A DNA stretch of 64,000 nucleotides from Magicicada septendecula (GCA_034769895.1 CM068370.1:48474344-48538343), one strand, 5' to 3'; numbered from the stretch's first letter, positions 1 to 13,784 are shown. The notes: generated by a model from the letters alone, not told the origin. Numbers and translations: made by a program.

Positions 1-453
1 TCGAATTATACGTATATTATTTATTTAGTCGGCCGACGTAACTTTTCGCACTTAGAAAGTCACTTGAAGTTTTTTAGGCTGGCCGCGCGGCCCTATGTCA
101 CAACTGGCACTTTTTATAAATGTTTTAACACTTAACTAGATAGGCCGAATTTATTCTACGGCCTATCTTGTACTCCCGAGGCCACTGTTTTAACTTACAC
201 ACTTTACTGTCTGATGCTGGCTGTCTGTTGTGCACTCTCTAATGACACACTGCATACTGGGTTTCACACACAAGCCTGCTGCTATGTGATTGTGCAATGC
301 GTCTGGCAGTTGTTTTGGCTGGCTGTGTATGTTGCATTGCTGTACTGGAGGCTCCTTACAGGTGAAAGTCTGGCAATTTGGAAAGTGCTTAAAATGATGA
401 TTTGAATTAATATGAAATTAAACTGGGGTGGCTCACAAATCCGTACCGTTACA
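1..453 (-). repeat. LTR of element 1, cut by the window start
   Basis: It matches the last 453 bp (window orientation) of the full LTR at 3303-4392 and ends at GTTACA, followed by the reverse-complemented G tract of the adjoining internal region. Confidence 0.9.
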
Positions 454-1975
454 ATACCCCCCCAATAAGAGGTTGAAGGCCGGAGCGTTCAAACTCTTAT
501 TGCCTAAACTTAAGAGGATCAGTGAGGATATGGCGCCGCAACCCCCCTGAACACTACTAAATCATGGGTTCTTACCCCCCTAGTCTGGCGACTGCGACAG
601 CACCCATCCGATCTTACTGGACTTCTCTGTGCGAGATCCCAACACCGAAAAATCGAACAGATACCCGACCCAGTATCGCCCGACTTTCTAGCATGGAATT
701 AAAATTTGACAAACGGCCTTCCATCGCTCCATGTCCCACATCTGATTTGTTTCCTCTTAGCCGTACTGGTTCATTGACAACGTACTGGCTCATTTTATAT
801 TATAGACCCTAAAGAATAATATTAATAAAACAATATTGGTTTACAATGATACACATAAATTCCAGTTAAATTGAATAGTATTCCCCATACAATGTTGCCC
901 AACCAAAATGACACCTTAATTATACAAAATATCCTTAACTACTATATATGTATGTAGGACAAAATTCATGACATGTGTAAAGTCTATATGGACAGTAATA
1001 TACACATCTTATTTTCCAGACACTATCTCATCCTGAACATTTTCCATCAGTTGTCAGTGTTAAATAAATGTTTTAATCATTATTGACATCAATTAGCATT
1101 TAATTTATAATTCCAATGTGAATTTAAATGAAAATAAAGTTAAGTTCATTATTAAAATCATTGTTTCTATGTTTAATTTATTTATTTTATTAATAATAAA
1201 ATAATTTAATTAATCATTAGTTTAATTGTATTTAATTTACTTTAATTAATTCAATTAATCTCAAAAATTACAGTAATGGCCTCATTATTATTTGGTCTGT
1301 AAAAAAATTTAATTTCAATTCCTTTCTATCACAATAAGGTTTTACTTCAGATACTGATTCAGCAGACTACAACATTCTTTGTTATTGTCACCAAGTATGT
1401 CTGTGAACCTTAGTCTCAACATACCACACCTGTTTATATAAACACTAGTCTGCAAGACTCACATAGTATAAACATTCTGGTTACATCATGTACTAACACC
1501 TGTACTTTTCAGTCTTTATAAATTTTTTAGATAACATATTTATCAATGTCTATTTCTTACAGTTCAACCAAATATACTTTTAATTCACCTTTCAATTACA
1601 GTTTCTATTTAATACTATTGTCTCAATACCATTGTTATTATTATTACACTCTTTTCACACCTGTAAGCTTTTTATTCTATCTGATTAGTATTATGAACTT
1701 TATACTTACAATACACATTCCACCTATTGACATGAATACAAAATACGCACCACACACACACACACACCAATACCTCCGTGTAACCTCTGAAACATTTAAC
1801 AACAATGTTATTTCATACAAACAATTTAACCTTTTATAATACATACAATTAATTTCACTACACATGTATTTACAATTCTTCAGCAATAATTATTCAGTTA
1901 TGTCACACTTCAATATCAAAATTCAGCTAGGTCATTACCATATATTAACATATTTAAAATGTTCATTTATGAATT
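454..1975 (-). other. Non-coding 3' part of element 1 internal region
   Basis: This AT-rich stretch lies between the ORF stop and the LTR. I see no conserved coding frame; small ORFs on either strand are not conserved in length between units. It contains a (CA)n run near 1751-1767 whose length varies among copies. The same segment recurs at 4393-5970, 8329-9848, 12265-13784, 15676-17195 and, inverted, at 20764-22234. Confidence 0.75.
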
Positions 1976-3124
1976 TCAACCTCCATCGTCAAAAATTAAT
2001 CGGGGTTTCAAATAACAATTTTCAATTTTATTTACATTCTGGATACGGTTATCTTGTATATAGTAACCATAAAATTTCTGTTTGTTCATTTTACCATAAT
2101 AATCATATACCAGGTCAACATCAGTATTCTTTGTAAAGTCTCCGTCGGTAAATATTTCCAATATCGGGTCAGTTACTTTTTCATCATACAGTAAATTACT
2201 CTTGTTTAAACATACTTCTAACATTTCTTTCCACTCACCATAATCTCTCTGTAATTCATACAATTCTGTCTCTTTGTCAATACACCATTCTCTATCTAAA
2301 ATTCTCTCATCATAACAACATATCATACTTTTATCATTCCACGCAGAGGGTACAAAATTATTCAGCAAAATTAAACAATTCAAATCTTTCACTAATAAGG
2401 GTCTCTTGCCCAAAAATAACACTTTTGAACACTCTGGTTCATCACAAATAAGGGGAAAATTTACTCTCTGCCCTACACATTCATCTACTCTTTCTTTCCA
2501 TTCTTTTTCCAATTCAACAACACTAATTATTACTTCATTACAACTTATAATTTTCTCACTCTCACTTACTGTTTCACTATCTATTTTCAACGTATCACTT
2601 TCTGATACCGCCCTTTCAATCACATTACTATTTTCAATATCATTGTTAACATTTGTTAATTTCTTACTTTTAATCTGTTCTGCTACTGACTCTACTATTT
2701 GTTCTTTCAATGTATTGAAACATTCATTCGTCTCATTTAAACGTTTATTAATATTGTCTTCTAACTTAACACTCTGTTGTTTCATATCATATAAACGCTC
2801 ATCAAATTTTTTGTCAATATTATTTATGTCACCCTTTAACTCATGGAATTTAATATCAGAATCACTCTTCTGTTCTTTATTTTGTTCTAAGAGTAATTGT
2901 AACATACTCATTACATCACTATTGAATTGGACGTTACATTTTGTTGAAGTCGGGGTCAATTGCACGCCCGAATCTTCAATTACATTACTCTGATCAGTTA
3001 AGTTTAACTCTGTTTTATCTTGACTCGCACTTGGAGTCGAATGTATCTCAAAATTACTCATATTTGACTCATCACAATTGTCAACACTCGTTATTTCATT
3101 GACATCGTCATTATTCGCTGCCAT
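1976..3124 (-). CDS. Coiled-coil gag-position ORF of element 1, unit 1 (382 aa)
   Basis: This is the only long ORF of the internal region, 159 nt downstream (in element sense) of the primer site, where gag normally sits. I take the first ATG (MAANNDD) as the start. Residues 1 to about 70 are acidic and Ser/Thr-rich; about 70-165 look like heptad coiled coil (LLLEQNKEQKS, FDERLYDMKQQSVKLEDNIN). The C-terminal half appears globular with Cys-containing motifs (CDEPEC, ICCYDE) and ends FDDGG. There is no Ty3-type capsid signature, CCHC knuckle, protease or RT motif. I do not recognise the C-terminal domain. A structural or accessory protein is an inference from position only. Confidence 0.7.
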   Translation of the reverse strand: MAANNDDVNEITSVDNCDESNMSNFEIHSTPSASQDKTELNLTDQSNVIEDSGVQLTPTSTKCNVQFNSDVMSMLQLLLEQNKEQKSDSDIKFHELKGDINNIDKKFDERLYDMKQQSVKLEDNINKRLNETNECFNTLKEQIVESVAEQIKSKKLTNVNNDIENSNVIERAVSESDTLKIDSETVSESEKIISCNEVIISVVELEKEWKERVDECVGQRVNFPLICDEPECSKVLFLGKRPLLVKDLNCLILLNNFVPSAWNDKSMICCYDERILDREWCIDKETELYELQRDYGEWKEMLEVCLNKSNLLYDEKVTDPILEIFTDGDFTKNTDVDLVYDYYGKMNKQKFYGYYIQDNRIQNVNKIENCYLKPRLIFDDGG

Positions 3125-3282
3125 TTTATACAAGTTTATATAATGTTACACAAGAATATTAATCTCATCCACTATTGACTTAACCCTTTTTATATTTAAT
3201 TTACCAAAGCGTCCTCCCTCTCAAATAACCCTTTCTGCAGCTTAATTAGGTCTGGCGAATATAGGTTGTAACCTATACTCGC

Positions 3283-3300
3283 GTCGCTGTACGGGGGCCA
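3283..3300 (-). promoter_or_regulatory. Degenerate primer binding site, unit 1
   Basis: On the minus strand this starts TGGC and differs from the perfect Lys3-type site at 19439-19456 at three positions. The unit at 7221-7238 carries the same substitutions, so both probably descend from one mutated copy. Confidence 0.8.
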
Positions 3301-3302
3301 AG

Positions 3303-4392
3303 TGTAACTCTACGAATTACTTACAAAATTATAATTCTCTTACCTTAGGGTTTTATTCCAAAGTCTTTCAGACGAAAACAGCTGCAGACAGGATTATTTG
3401 TTTGAGTTACGAATAATTACGCTAACACATGTTATGTAATGAATGGCGCTTATTTATTTTTCTTTAATTAATTTCCCTCTTTACTCTCTGTAGAACAACA
3501 GTTTACACACAAAAATCGCTTAATTACTTATTACATGAAAGTGATATAAAAAAGTTACTACAATGGTCTTTGCATCATCCCCTTACAACAGCAAGATAAT
3601 GCAAAAAAATTTTACAATTAATTAATTTACTCAATCTATGAACCAGTATTTTACTTTGTAGGTACGTACCCCAAACTTACGCTCTCACTCACTCTCTCTC
3701 TCTCACCCTTCTATTTCATTTAGTTAATTTGGTTAGTATTCTACCCATTATATCTGTGAAATTTAAAAGTTTTGGCCAATTAGTTACTGATGGTACTTAA
3801 CCGTTCCAGGTGTCTCTCGGTGAGTCGTACAATCGCTGTTTGTTCAACATTATGGTTCACTCCGCGTTTAGTTGTTTTTTTTTTTTCTCTGGTACACTGG
3901 TTAAATCACGTCAATGTTATGACCATCAGTCACCACTGTTCGAATTATACGTATATTATTTATTTAGTCGGCCGACGTAACTTTTCGCACTTAGAAAGTC
4001 ACTTGAAGTTTTTTAGGCTGGCCGCGCGGCCCTATGTCACAACTGGCACTTTTTATAAATGTTTTAACACTTAACTAGATAGGCCGAATTTATTCTACGG
4101 CCTATCTTGTACTCCCGAGGCCACTGTTTTAACTTACACACTTTACTGTCTGATGCTGGCTGTCTGTTGTGCACTCTCTAATGACACACTGCATACTGGG
4201 TTTCACACACAAGCCTGCTGCTATGTGATTGTGCAATGCGTCTGGCAGTTGTTTTGGCTGGCTGTGTATGTTGCATTGCTGTACTGGAGGCTCCTTACAG
4301 GTGAAAGTCTGGCAATTTGGAAAGTGCTTAAAATGATGATTTGAATTAATATGAAATTAAACTGGGGTGGCTCACAAATCCGTACCGTTACA
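3303..4392 (-). repeat. Complete element 1 LTR (1090 bp)
   Basis: It is bounded by TGTAAC and GTTACA. In element sense it contains an AATAAA inside a hairpin loop, a TTATAAAAAG box just downstream, a 12-bp palindrome GGCCGCGCGGCC, a GA-rich microsatellite and, near the 3' end, AATAAA followed by AAG|GTAAGA. It serves at once as LTR of the units on either side. Confidence 0.93.
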
Positions 4393-5970
4393 ATACCCCC
4401 CCAATAAGAGGTTGAAGGCCGGAGCGTTCAAACTCTTATTGCCTAAACTTAAGAGGATCAGTGAGGATATGGCGCCGCAACCCCCCTGAACACTACTAAA
4501 TCATGGGTTCTTACCCCCCTAGTCTGGCGACTGCGACAGCACCCATCCGATCTTACTGGACTTCTCTGTGCGAGATCCCAACACCGAAAAATCGAACAGA
4601 TACCCGACCCAGTATCGCCCGACTTTCTAGCATGGAATTAAAATTTGACAAACGGCCTTCCATCACTCCATGTCCCACATCTGATTTGTTTCCTCTTAGC
4701 CGTACTGGTTCATTGACAACGTACTGGCTCATTTTATATTATAGACCCTAAAGAATAATATTAATAAAACAATATTGGTTTACAATGATACACATAAATT
4801 CCAGTTAAATTGAATAGTATTCCCCATACAATGTTGCCCAACCAAAATGACACCTTAATTATACAAAATATCCTTAACTACTATATATGTATGTAGGACA
4901 AAATTCATGACATGTGTAAAGTCTATATGGACAGTAATATACACATCTTATTTTCCAGACACTATCTCATCCTGAACATTTTCCATCAGTTGTCAGTGTT
5001 AAATAAATGTTTTAATCATTATTGACATCAATTAGCATTTAATTTATAATTCCAATGTGAATTTAAATGAAAATAAAGTTAAGTTCATTATTAAAATCAT
5101 TGTTTCTATGTTTAATTTATTTATTTTATTAATAATAAAATAATTTAATTAATCATTAGTTTAATTGTATTTAATTTACTTTAATTAATTCAATTAATCT
5201 CAAAAATTACAGTAATGGCCTCATTATTATTTGGTCTGTAAAAAAATTTAATTTCAATTCCTTTCTATCACAATAAGGTTTTACTTCAGATACTGATTCA
5301 GCAGACTACAACATTCTTTGTTATTGTCACCAAGTATGTCTGTGAACCTTAGTCTCAACATACCACACCTGTTTATATAAACACTAGTCTGCAAGACTCA
5401 CATAGTATAAACATTCTGGTTACATCATGTACTAACACCTGTACTTTTCAGTCTTTATAAATTTTTTAGATAACATATTTATCAATGTCTATTTCTTACA
5501 GTTCAACCAAATATACTTTTAATTCACCTTTCAATTACAGTTTCTATTTAATACTATTGTCTCAATACCATTGTTATTATTATTACACTCTTTTCACACC
5601 TGTAAGCTTTTTATTCTATCTGATTAGTATTATGAACTTTATACTTACAATACACATTCCACCTATTGACATGAATACAAAATACGCACCACACACACAC
5701 ACACACCAATACCTCCGTGTAACCTCTGAAACATTTAACAACAATGTTATTTCATACAAACAATTTAACCTTTTATAATACATACAATTAATTTCACTAC
5801 ACATGTATTTACAATTCTTCAGCAATAATTATTCAGTTATGTCACACTTCAATATCAAAATTCAGCTAGGTCATTACCATATATTAACATATTTAAAATG
5901 TTCATTTATGAATTTCAACCTCCATCGTCAAAAATTAATCGGGGTTTCAAATAACAATTTTCAATTTTAT

Positions 5971-7062
5971 TTACATTCTGGATACGGTTATCTTGTATAT
6001 AGTAACCATAAAATTTCTGTTTGTTAATTTGCCATAATAATCATATACCAGGTCAACATCAGTATTCTTTGTAAAGTCTCCGTCGGTAAATATTTCCAAT
6101 ATCGGGTCAGTTACTTTTTCATCATACAGTAAATTACTCTTGTTTAAACATACTTCTAACATTTCTTTCCACTCACCATAATCTCTCTGTAATTCATACA
6201 ATTCTGTCTCTTTGTCAATACACCATTCTCTATCTAAAATTCTCTCATCATAACAACATATCATACTTTTATCATTCCACGCAGAGGGTACAAAATTATT
6301 CAGCAAAATTAAACAATTCAAATCTTTCACTAATAAGGGTCTCTTGCCCAAAAATAACACTTTTGAACACTCTGGTTCATCACAAATAAGGGGAAAATTT
6401 ACTCTCTGCCCTACACATTCATCTACTCTTTCTTTCCATTCTTTTTCCAATTCAACAACACTAATTATTACTTCATTACAACTTATAATTTTCTCACTCT
6501 CACTTACTGTTTCACTATCTATTTTCAACGTATCACTTTCTGATACCGCCCTTTCAATCACATTACTATTTTCAATATCATTGTTAACATTTGTTAATTT
6601 CTTACTTTTAATCTGTTCTGCTACTGACTCTACTATTTGTTCTTTCAATGTATTGAAACATTCATTCGTCTCATTTAAACGTTTATTAATATTGTCTTCT
6701 AACTTAACACTCTGTTGTTTCATATCATATAAACGCTCATCAAATTTTTTGTCAATATTATTTATGTCACCCTTTAACTCATGGAATTTAATATCAGAAT
6801 CACTCTTCTGTTCTTTATTTTGTTCTAAGAGTAATTGTAACATACTCATTACATCACTATTGAATTGGACGTTACATTTTGTTGAAGTCGGGGTCAATTG
6901 CACGCCCGAATCTTCAATTACATTACTCTGATCAGTTAAGTTTAACTCTGTTTTATCTTGACTCGCACTTGGAGTCGAATGTATCTCAAAATTACTCATA
7001 TTTGACTCATCACAATTGTCAACACTTGTTATTTCATTGACATCGTCATTATTCGCTGCCAT
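5971..7062 (-). CDS. Coiled-coil ORF of element 1, unit 2, with altered C-terminus (363 aa)
   Basis: It is identical to the unit 1 protein through most of its length, then an indel near 6025-6033 changes frame: the usual C-terminal segment beginning GKMNKQ is replaced by about 19 unrelated residues ending VSRM. The coiled-coil region is intact. This unit has the same degenerate primer site as unit 1 and is probably a decaying copy. Confidence 0.65.
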   Translation of the reverse strand: MAANNDDVNEITSVDNCDESNMSNFEIHSTPSASQDKTELNLTDQSNVIEDSGVQLTPTSTKCNVQFNSDVMSMLQLLLEQNKEQKSDSDIKFHELKGDINNIDKKFDERLYDMKQQSVKLEDNINKRLNETNECFNTLKEQIVESVAEQIKSKKLTNVNNDIENSNVIERAVSESDTLKIDSETVSESEKIISCNEVIISVVELEKEWKERVDECVGQRVNFPLICDEPECSKVLFLGKRPLLVKDLNCLILLNNFVPSAWNDKSMICCYDERILDREWCIDKETELYELQRDYGEWKEMLEVCLNKSNLLYDEKVTDPILEIFTDGDFTKNTDVDLVYDYYGKLTNRNFMVTIYKITVSRM

Positions 7063-7220
7063 TTTATACAAGTTTATATAATGTTACACAAGAATATTAA
7101 TCTCATCCACTATTGACTTAACCCTTTTTATATTTAATTTACCAAAGCGTCCTCCCTCTCAAATAACCCTTTCTGCAGCTTAATTAGGTCTGGCGAATAT
7201 AGGTTGTAACCTATACTCGC

Positions 7221-7238
7221 GTCGCTGTACGGGGGCCA
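7221..7238 (-). promoter_or_regulatory. Degenerate primer binding site, unit 2
   Basis: Same base changes as the site at 3283-3300, next to the LTR end at 7241. Confidence 0.8.
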
Positions 7239-7240
7239 AG

Positions 7241-8328
7241 TGTAACTCTACGAATTACTTACAAAATTATAATTCTCTTACCTTAGGGTTTTATTCCAAA
7301 GTCTTTCAGACGAAAACAGCTGCAGACAGGATTATTTGTTTGAGTTACGAATAATTACGCTAACACATGTTATGTAATGAATGGCGCTTATTTATTTTTC
7401 TTTAATTAATTTCCCTCTTTACTCTCTGTAGAACAACAGTTTACACACAAAAATCGCTTAATTACTTATTACATGAAAGTGATATAAAAAAGTTACTACA
7501 ATGGTCTTTGCATCATCCCCTTACAACAGCAAGATAATGCAAAAAAATTTTACAATTAATTAATTTACTCAATCTATGAACCAGTATTTTACTTTGTAGG
7601 TACGTACCCCAAACTTACGCTCTCACTCACTCTCTCTCTCTCACCCTTCTATTTCATTTAGTTAATTTGGTTAGTATTCTACCCATTATATCTGTGAAAT
7701 TTAAAAGTTTTGGCCAATTAGTTACTGATGGTACTTAACCGTTCCAGGTGTCTCTCGGTGAGTCGTACAATCGTTGTTTGTTCAACATTACGGTTCACTC
7801 CGCGTTTAGTTGTTTTTTTTTTCTCTGGTACACTGGTTAATTCACGTCAATGTTATGACCATCAGTCACCACTGTTCGAATTATACGTATATTATTTATT
7901 TAGTCGGCCGACGTAACTTTTCGCACTTAGAAAGTCACTTGAAGTTTTTTAGGCTGGCCGCGCGGCCCTATGTCACAACTGGCACTTTTTATAAATGTTT
8001 TAACACTTAACTAGATAGGCCGAATTTATTCTACGGCCTATCTTGTACTCCCGAGGCCACTGTTTTAACTTACACACTTTACTGTCTGATGCTGGCTGTC
8101 TTTTGTGCACTCTCTAATGACACACTGCATACTGGGTTTCACACACAAGCCTGCTGCTATGTGATTGTGCAATGCGTCTGGCAGTTGTTTTGGCTGGCTG
8201 TGTATGTTGCATTGCTGTACTGGAGGCTCCTTACAGGTGAAAGTCTGGCAATTTGGAAAGTGCTTAAAATGATGATTTGAATTAATATGAAATTAAACTG
8301 GGGTGGCTCACAAATCCGTACCGTTACA
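7241..8328 (-). repeat. Complete element 1 LTR (1088 bp)
   Basis: It has TGTAAC/GTTACA termini and is near-identical to 3303-4392. The poly-T tract near 7812 is shorter than in neighbouring copies, and it has a private substitution near 8101. Confidence 0.93.
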
Positions 8329-9848
8329 ATACCCCCCCAATAAGAGGTTGAAGGCCGGAGCGTTCAAACTCTTATTGCCTAAACTTAAGAGGATCAGTGA
8401 GGATATGGCGCCGCAACCCCCCTGAACACTACTAAATCATGGGTTCTTACCCCCCTAGTCTGGCGACTGCGACAGCACCCATCCGATCTTACTGGACTTC
8501 TCTGTGCGAGATCCCAACACCGAAAAATCGAACAGATACCCGACCCAGTATCGCCCGACTTTCTAGCATGGAATTAAAATTTGACAAACGGCCTTCCATC
8601 GCTCCATGTCCCACATCTGATTTGTTTCCTCTTAGCCGTACTGGTTCATTGACAACGTACTGGCTCATTTTATATTATAGACCCTAAAGAATAATATTAA
8701 TAAAACAATATTGGTTTACAATGATACACATAAATTCCAGTTAAATTGAATAGTATTCCCCATACAATGTTGCCCAACCAAAATGACACCTTAATTATAC
8801 AAAATATCCTTAACTACTATATATGTATGTAGGACAAAATTCATGACATGTGTAAAGTCTATATGGACAGTAATATACACATCTTATTTTCCAGACACTA
8901 TCTCATCCTGAACATTTTCCATCAGTTGTCAGTGTTAAATAAATGTTTTAATCATTATTGACATCAATTAGCATTTAATTTATAATTCCAATGTGAATTT
9001 AAATGAAAATAAAGTTAAGTTCATTATTAAAATCATTGTTTCTATGTTTAATTTATTTATTTTATTAATAATAAAATAATTTAATTAATCATTAGTTTAA
9101 TTGTATTTAATTTACTTTAATTAATTCAATTAATCTCAAAAATTACAGTAATGGCCTCATTATTATTTGGTCTGTAAAAAAATTTAATTTCAATTCCTTT
9201 CTATCACAATAAGGTTTTACTCAAGATACTGATTCAGCAGACTACAACATTCTTTGTTATTGTCACCAAGTATGTCTGTGAACCTTAGTCTCAACATACC
9301 ACACCTGTTTATATAAACACTAGTCTGCAAGACTCACATAGTATAAACATTCTGGTTACATCATGTACTAACACCTGTACTTTTCAGTCTTTATAAATTT
9401 TTTAGATAACATATTTATCAATGTCTATTTCTTACAGTTCAACCAAATATACTTTTAATTCACCTTTCAGTTACAGTTTCTATTTAATACTATTGTCTCA
9501 ATACCATTGTTATTATTATTACACTCTTTTCACACCTGTAAGCTTTTTATTCTATCTGATTAGTATTATGAACTTTATACTTACAATACACATTCCACCT
9601 ATTGACATGAATACAAAATACGCACCACACACACACACACCAATACCTCCGTGTAACCTCTGAAACATTTAACAACAATGTTATTTCATACAAACAATTT
9701 AACCTTTTATAATACATACAATTAATTTCACTACACATGTATTTACAATTCTTCAGCAATAATTATTCAGTTATGTCACACTTCAATATCAAAATTCAGC
9801 TAGGTCATTACCATATATTAACATATTTAAAATGTTCATTTATGAATT

Positions 9849-10997
9849 TCAACCTCCATCGTCAAAAATTAATCGGGGTTTCAAATAACAATTTTCAATT
9901 TTATTTACATTCTGGATACGGTTATCTTGTATATAGTAACCATAAAATTTCTGTTTGTTCATTTTACCATAATAATCATATACCAGGTCAACATCAGTAT
10001 TCTTTGTAAAGTCTCCGTCGGTAAATATTTCCAATATCGGGTCAGTTACTTTTTCATCATACAGTAAATTACTCTTGTTTAAACATACTTCTAACATTTC
10101 TTTCCACTCACCATAATCTCTCTGTAATTCATACAATTCTGTCTCTTTGTCAATACACCATTCTCTATCTAAAATTCTCTCATCATAACAACATATCATA
10201 CTTTTATCATTCCACGCAGAGGGTACAAAATTATTCAGCAAAATTAAACAATTCAAATCTTTCACTAATAAGGGTCTCTTGCCCAAAAATAACACTTTTG
10301 AACACTCTGGTTCATCACAAATAAGGGGAAAATTTACTCTCTGCCCTACACATTCATCTACTCTTTCTTTCCATTCTTTTTCCAATTCAACAACACTAAT
10401 TATTACTTCATTACAACTTATAATTTTCTCACTCTCACTTACTGTTTCACTATCTATTTTCAACGTATCACTTTCTGATACCGCCCTTTCAATCACATTA
10501 TTATTTTCAATATCATTGTTAACATTTGTTAATTTCTTACTTTTAATCTGTTCTGCTACTGACTCTACTATTTGTTCTTTCAATGTATTGAAACATTCAT
10601 TCGTCTCATTTAAACGTTTATTAATATTGTCTTCTAACTTAACACTCTGTTGTTTCATATCATATAAACGCTCATCAAATTTTTTGTCAATATTATTTAT
10701 GTCACCCTTTAACTCATGGAATTTAATATCAGAATCACTCTTCTGTTCTTTATTTTGTTCTAAGAGTAATTGTAACATACTCATTACATCACTATTGAAT
10801 TGGACGTTACATTTTGTTGAAGTCGGGGTCAATTGCACGCCCGAATCTTCAATTACATTACTCTGATCAGTTAAGTTTAACTCTGTTTTATCTTGACTCG
10901 CACTTGGAGTCGAATGTATCTCAAAATTACTCATATTTGACTCATCACAATTGTCAACACTCGTTATTTCATTGACATCGTCATTATTCGCTGCCAT
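9849..10997 (-). CDS. Coiled-coil ORF of element 1, unit 3 (382 aa)
   Basis: Full length with the same layout as the unit 1 protein. One visible amino-acid difference lies in the acidic linker (DIENN rather than DIENS). The ATG start follows the same A-rich leader. The adjacent primer site has only one mismatch, so this is among the best preserved units of the array. Confidence 0.7.
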   Translation of the reverse strand: MAANNDDVNEITSVDNCDESNMSNFEIHSTPSASQDKTELNLTDQSNVIEDSGVQLTPTSTKCNVQFNSDVMSMLQLLLEQNKEQKSDSDIKFHELKGDINNIDKKFDERLYDMKQQSVKLEDNINKRLNETNECFNTLKEQIVESVAEQIKSKKLTNVNNDIENNNVIERAVSESDTLKIDSETVSESEKIISCNEVIISVVELEKEWKERVDECVGQRVNFPLICDEPECSKVLFLGKRPLLVKDLNCLILLNNFVPSAWNDKSMICCYDERILDREWCIDKETELYELQRDYGEWKEMLEVCLNKSNLLYDEKVTDPILEIFTDGDFTKNTDVDLVYDYYGKMNKQKFYGYYIQDNRIQNVNKIENCYLKPRLIFDDGG

Positions 10998-11155
10998 TTT
11001 ATACAAGTTTATATAATGTTACACAAGAATATTAATCTCATCCACTATTGACTTAACCCTTTTTATATTTAATTTACCAAAGCGTCCTCCCTCTCAAATA
11101 ACCCTTTCTGCAGCTTAATTAGGTCTGGCGAATATAGGTTGTAACCTATACTCGC

Positions 11156-11173
11156 GTCGCTGTTCGGGCGCCA
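11156..11173 (-). promoter_or_regulatory. Primer binding site, unit 3 (17/18 match)
   Basis: The minus strand reads TGGCGCCCGAACAGCGAC, one mismatch from the Lys3-type consensus. The same sequence recurs at 14567-14584 and 17978-17995. Confidence 0.85.
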
Positions 11174-11175
11174 AG

Positions 11176-12264
11176 TGTAACTCTACGAATTACTTACAAA
11201 ATTATAATTCTCTTACCTTAGGGTTTTATTCCAAAGTCTTTCAGACGAAAACAGCTGCAGACAGGATTATTTGTTTGAGTTACGAATAATTACGCTAACA
11301 CATGTTATGTAATGAATGGCGCTTATTTATTTTTCTTTAATTAATTTCCCTCTTTACTCTCTGTAGAACAACAGTTTACACACAAAAATCGCTTAATTAC
11401 TTATTACATGAAAGTGATATAAAAAAGTTACTACAATGGTCTTTGCATCATCCCCTTACAACAGCAAGATAATGCAAAAAAATTTTACAATTAATTAATT
11501 TACTCAATCTATGAACCAGTATTTTACTTTGTAGGTACGTACCCCAAACTTACGCTCTCACTCACTCTCTCTCTCTCACCCTTCTATTTCATTTAGTTAA
11601 TTTGGTTAGTATTCTACCCATTATATCTGTGAAATTTAAAAGTTTTGGCCAATTAGTTACTGATGGTACTTAACCGTTCCAGGTGTCTCTCGGTGAGTCG
11701 TACAATCGCTGTTTGTTCAACATTACGGTTCACTCCGCGTTTAGTTGTTTTTTTTTTTCTCTGGTACACTGGTTAATTCACGTCAATGTTATGACCATCA
11801 GTCACCACTGTTCGAATTATACGTATATTATTTATTTAGTCGGCCGACGTAACTTTTCGCACTTAGAAAGTCACTTGAAGTTTTTTAGGCTGGCCGCGCG
11901 GCCCTATGTCACAACTGGCACTTTTTATAAATGTTTTAACACTTAACTAGATAGGCCGAATTTATTCTACGGCCTATCTTGTACTCCCGAGGCCACTGTT
12001 TTAACTTACACACTTTACTGTCTGATGCTGGCTGTCTGTTGTGCACTCTCTAATGACACACTGCATACTGGGTTTCACACACAAGCCTGCTGCTATGTGA
12101 TTGTGCAATGCGTCTGGCAGTTGTTTTGGCTGGCTGTGTATGTTGCATTGCTGTACTGGAGGCTCCTTACAGGTGAAAGTCTGGCAATTTGGAAAGTGCT
12201 TAAAATGATGATTTGAATTAATATGAAATTAAACTGGGGTGGCTCACAAATCCGTACCGTTACA
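11176..12264 (-). repeat. Complete element 1 LTR (1089 bp)
   Basis: It has TGTAAC/GTTACA termini with an internal region on both sides. Confidence 0.93.
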
Positions 12265-13784
12265 ATACCCCCCCAATAAGAGGTTGAAGGCCGGAGCGTT
12301 CAAACTCTTATTGCCTAAACTTAAGAGGATCAGTGAGGATATGGCGCCGCAACCCCCCTGAACACTACTAAATCATGGGTTCTTACCCCCCTAGTCTGGC
12401 GACTGCGACAGCACCCATCCGATCTTACTGGACTTCTCTGTGCGAGATCCCAACACCGAAAAATCGAACAGACACCCGACCCAGTATCGCCCGACTTTCT
12501 AGCATGGAATTAAAATTTGACAAACGGCCTTCCATCGCTCCATGTCCCACATCTGATTTGTTTCCTCTTAGCCGTACTGGTTCATTGACAACGTACTGGC
12601 TCATTTTATATTATAGACCCTAAAGAATAATATTAATAAAACAATATTGGTTTACAATGATACACATAAATTCCAGTTAAATTGAATAGTATTCCCCATA
12701 CAATGTTGCCCAACCAAAATGACACCTTAATTATACAAAATATCCTTAACTACTATATATGTATGTAGGACAAAATTCATGACATGTGTAAAGTCTATAT
12801 GGACAGTAATATACACATCTTATTTTCCAGACACTATCTCATCCTGAACATTTTCCATCAGTTGTCAGTGTTAAATAAATGTTTTAATCATTATTGACAT
12901 CAATTAGCATTTAATTTATAATTCCAATGTGAATTTAAATGAAAATAAAGTTAAGTTCATTATTAAAATCATTGTTTCTATGTTTAATTTATTTATTTTA
13001 TTAATAATAAAATAATTTAATTAATCATTAGTTTAATTGTATTTAATTTACTTTAATTAATTCAATTAATCTCAAAAATTACAGTAATGGCCTCATTATT
13101 ATTTGGTCTGTAAAAAAATTTAATTTCAATTCCTTTCTATCACAATAAGGTTTTACTTCAGATACTGATTCAGCAGACTACAACATTCTTTGTTATTGTC
13201 ACCAAGTATGTCTGTGAACCTTAGTCTCAACATACCACACCTGTTTATATAAACACTAGTCTGCAAGACTCACATAGTATAAACATTCTGGTTACATCAT
13301 GTACTAACACCTGTACTTTTCAGTCTTTATAAATTTTTTAGATAACATATTTATCAATGTCTATTTCTTACAGTTCAACCAAATATACTTTTAATTCACC
13401 TTTCAATTACAGTTTCTATTTAATACTATTTTCTCAATACCATTGTTATTATTATTACACTCTTTTCACACCTGTAAGCTTTTTATTCTATCTGATTAGT
13501 ATTATGAACTTTATACTTACAATACACATTCCACCTATTGACATGAATACAAAATACGCACCACACACACACACACCAATACCTCCGTGTAACCTCTGAA
13601 ACATTTAACAACAATGTTATTTCATACAAACAATTTAACCTTTTATAATACATACAATTAATTTCACTACACATGTATTTACAATTCTTCAGCAATAATT
13701 ATTCAGTTATGTCACACTTCAATATCAAAATTCAGCTAGGTCATTACCATATATTAACATATTTAAAATGTTCATTTATGAATT

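Noticed and set aside
214..812. 63- and 82-codon ORFs recurring in every element 1 unit
   Set aside because: They fall in the LTR and at the LTR/internal border on the strand opposite to element sense, and recur only because the DNA is duplicated.
2406..2993. 195-codon ORF opposite the element 1 coiled-coil ORF, recurring in other units
   Set aside because: It is the antisense shadow of the coiled-coil ORF, is low in complexity and has no family features.
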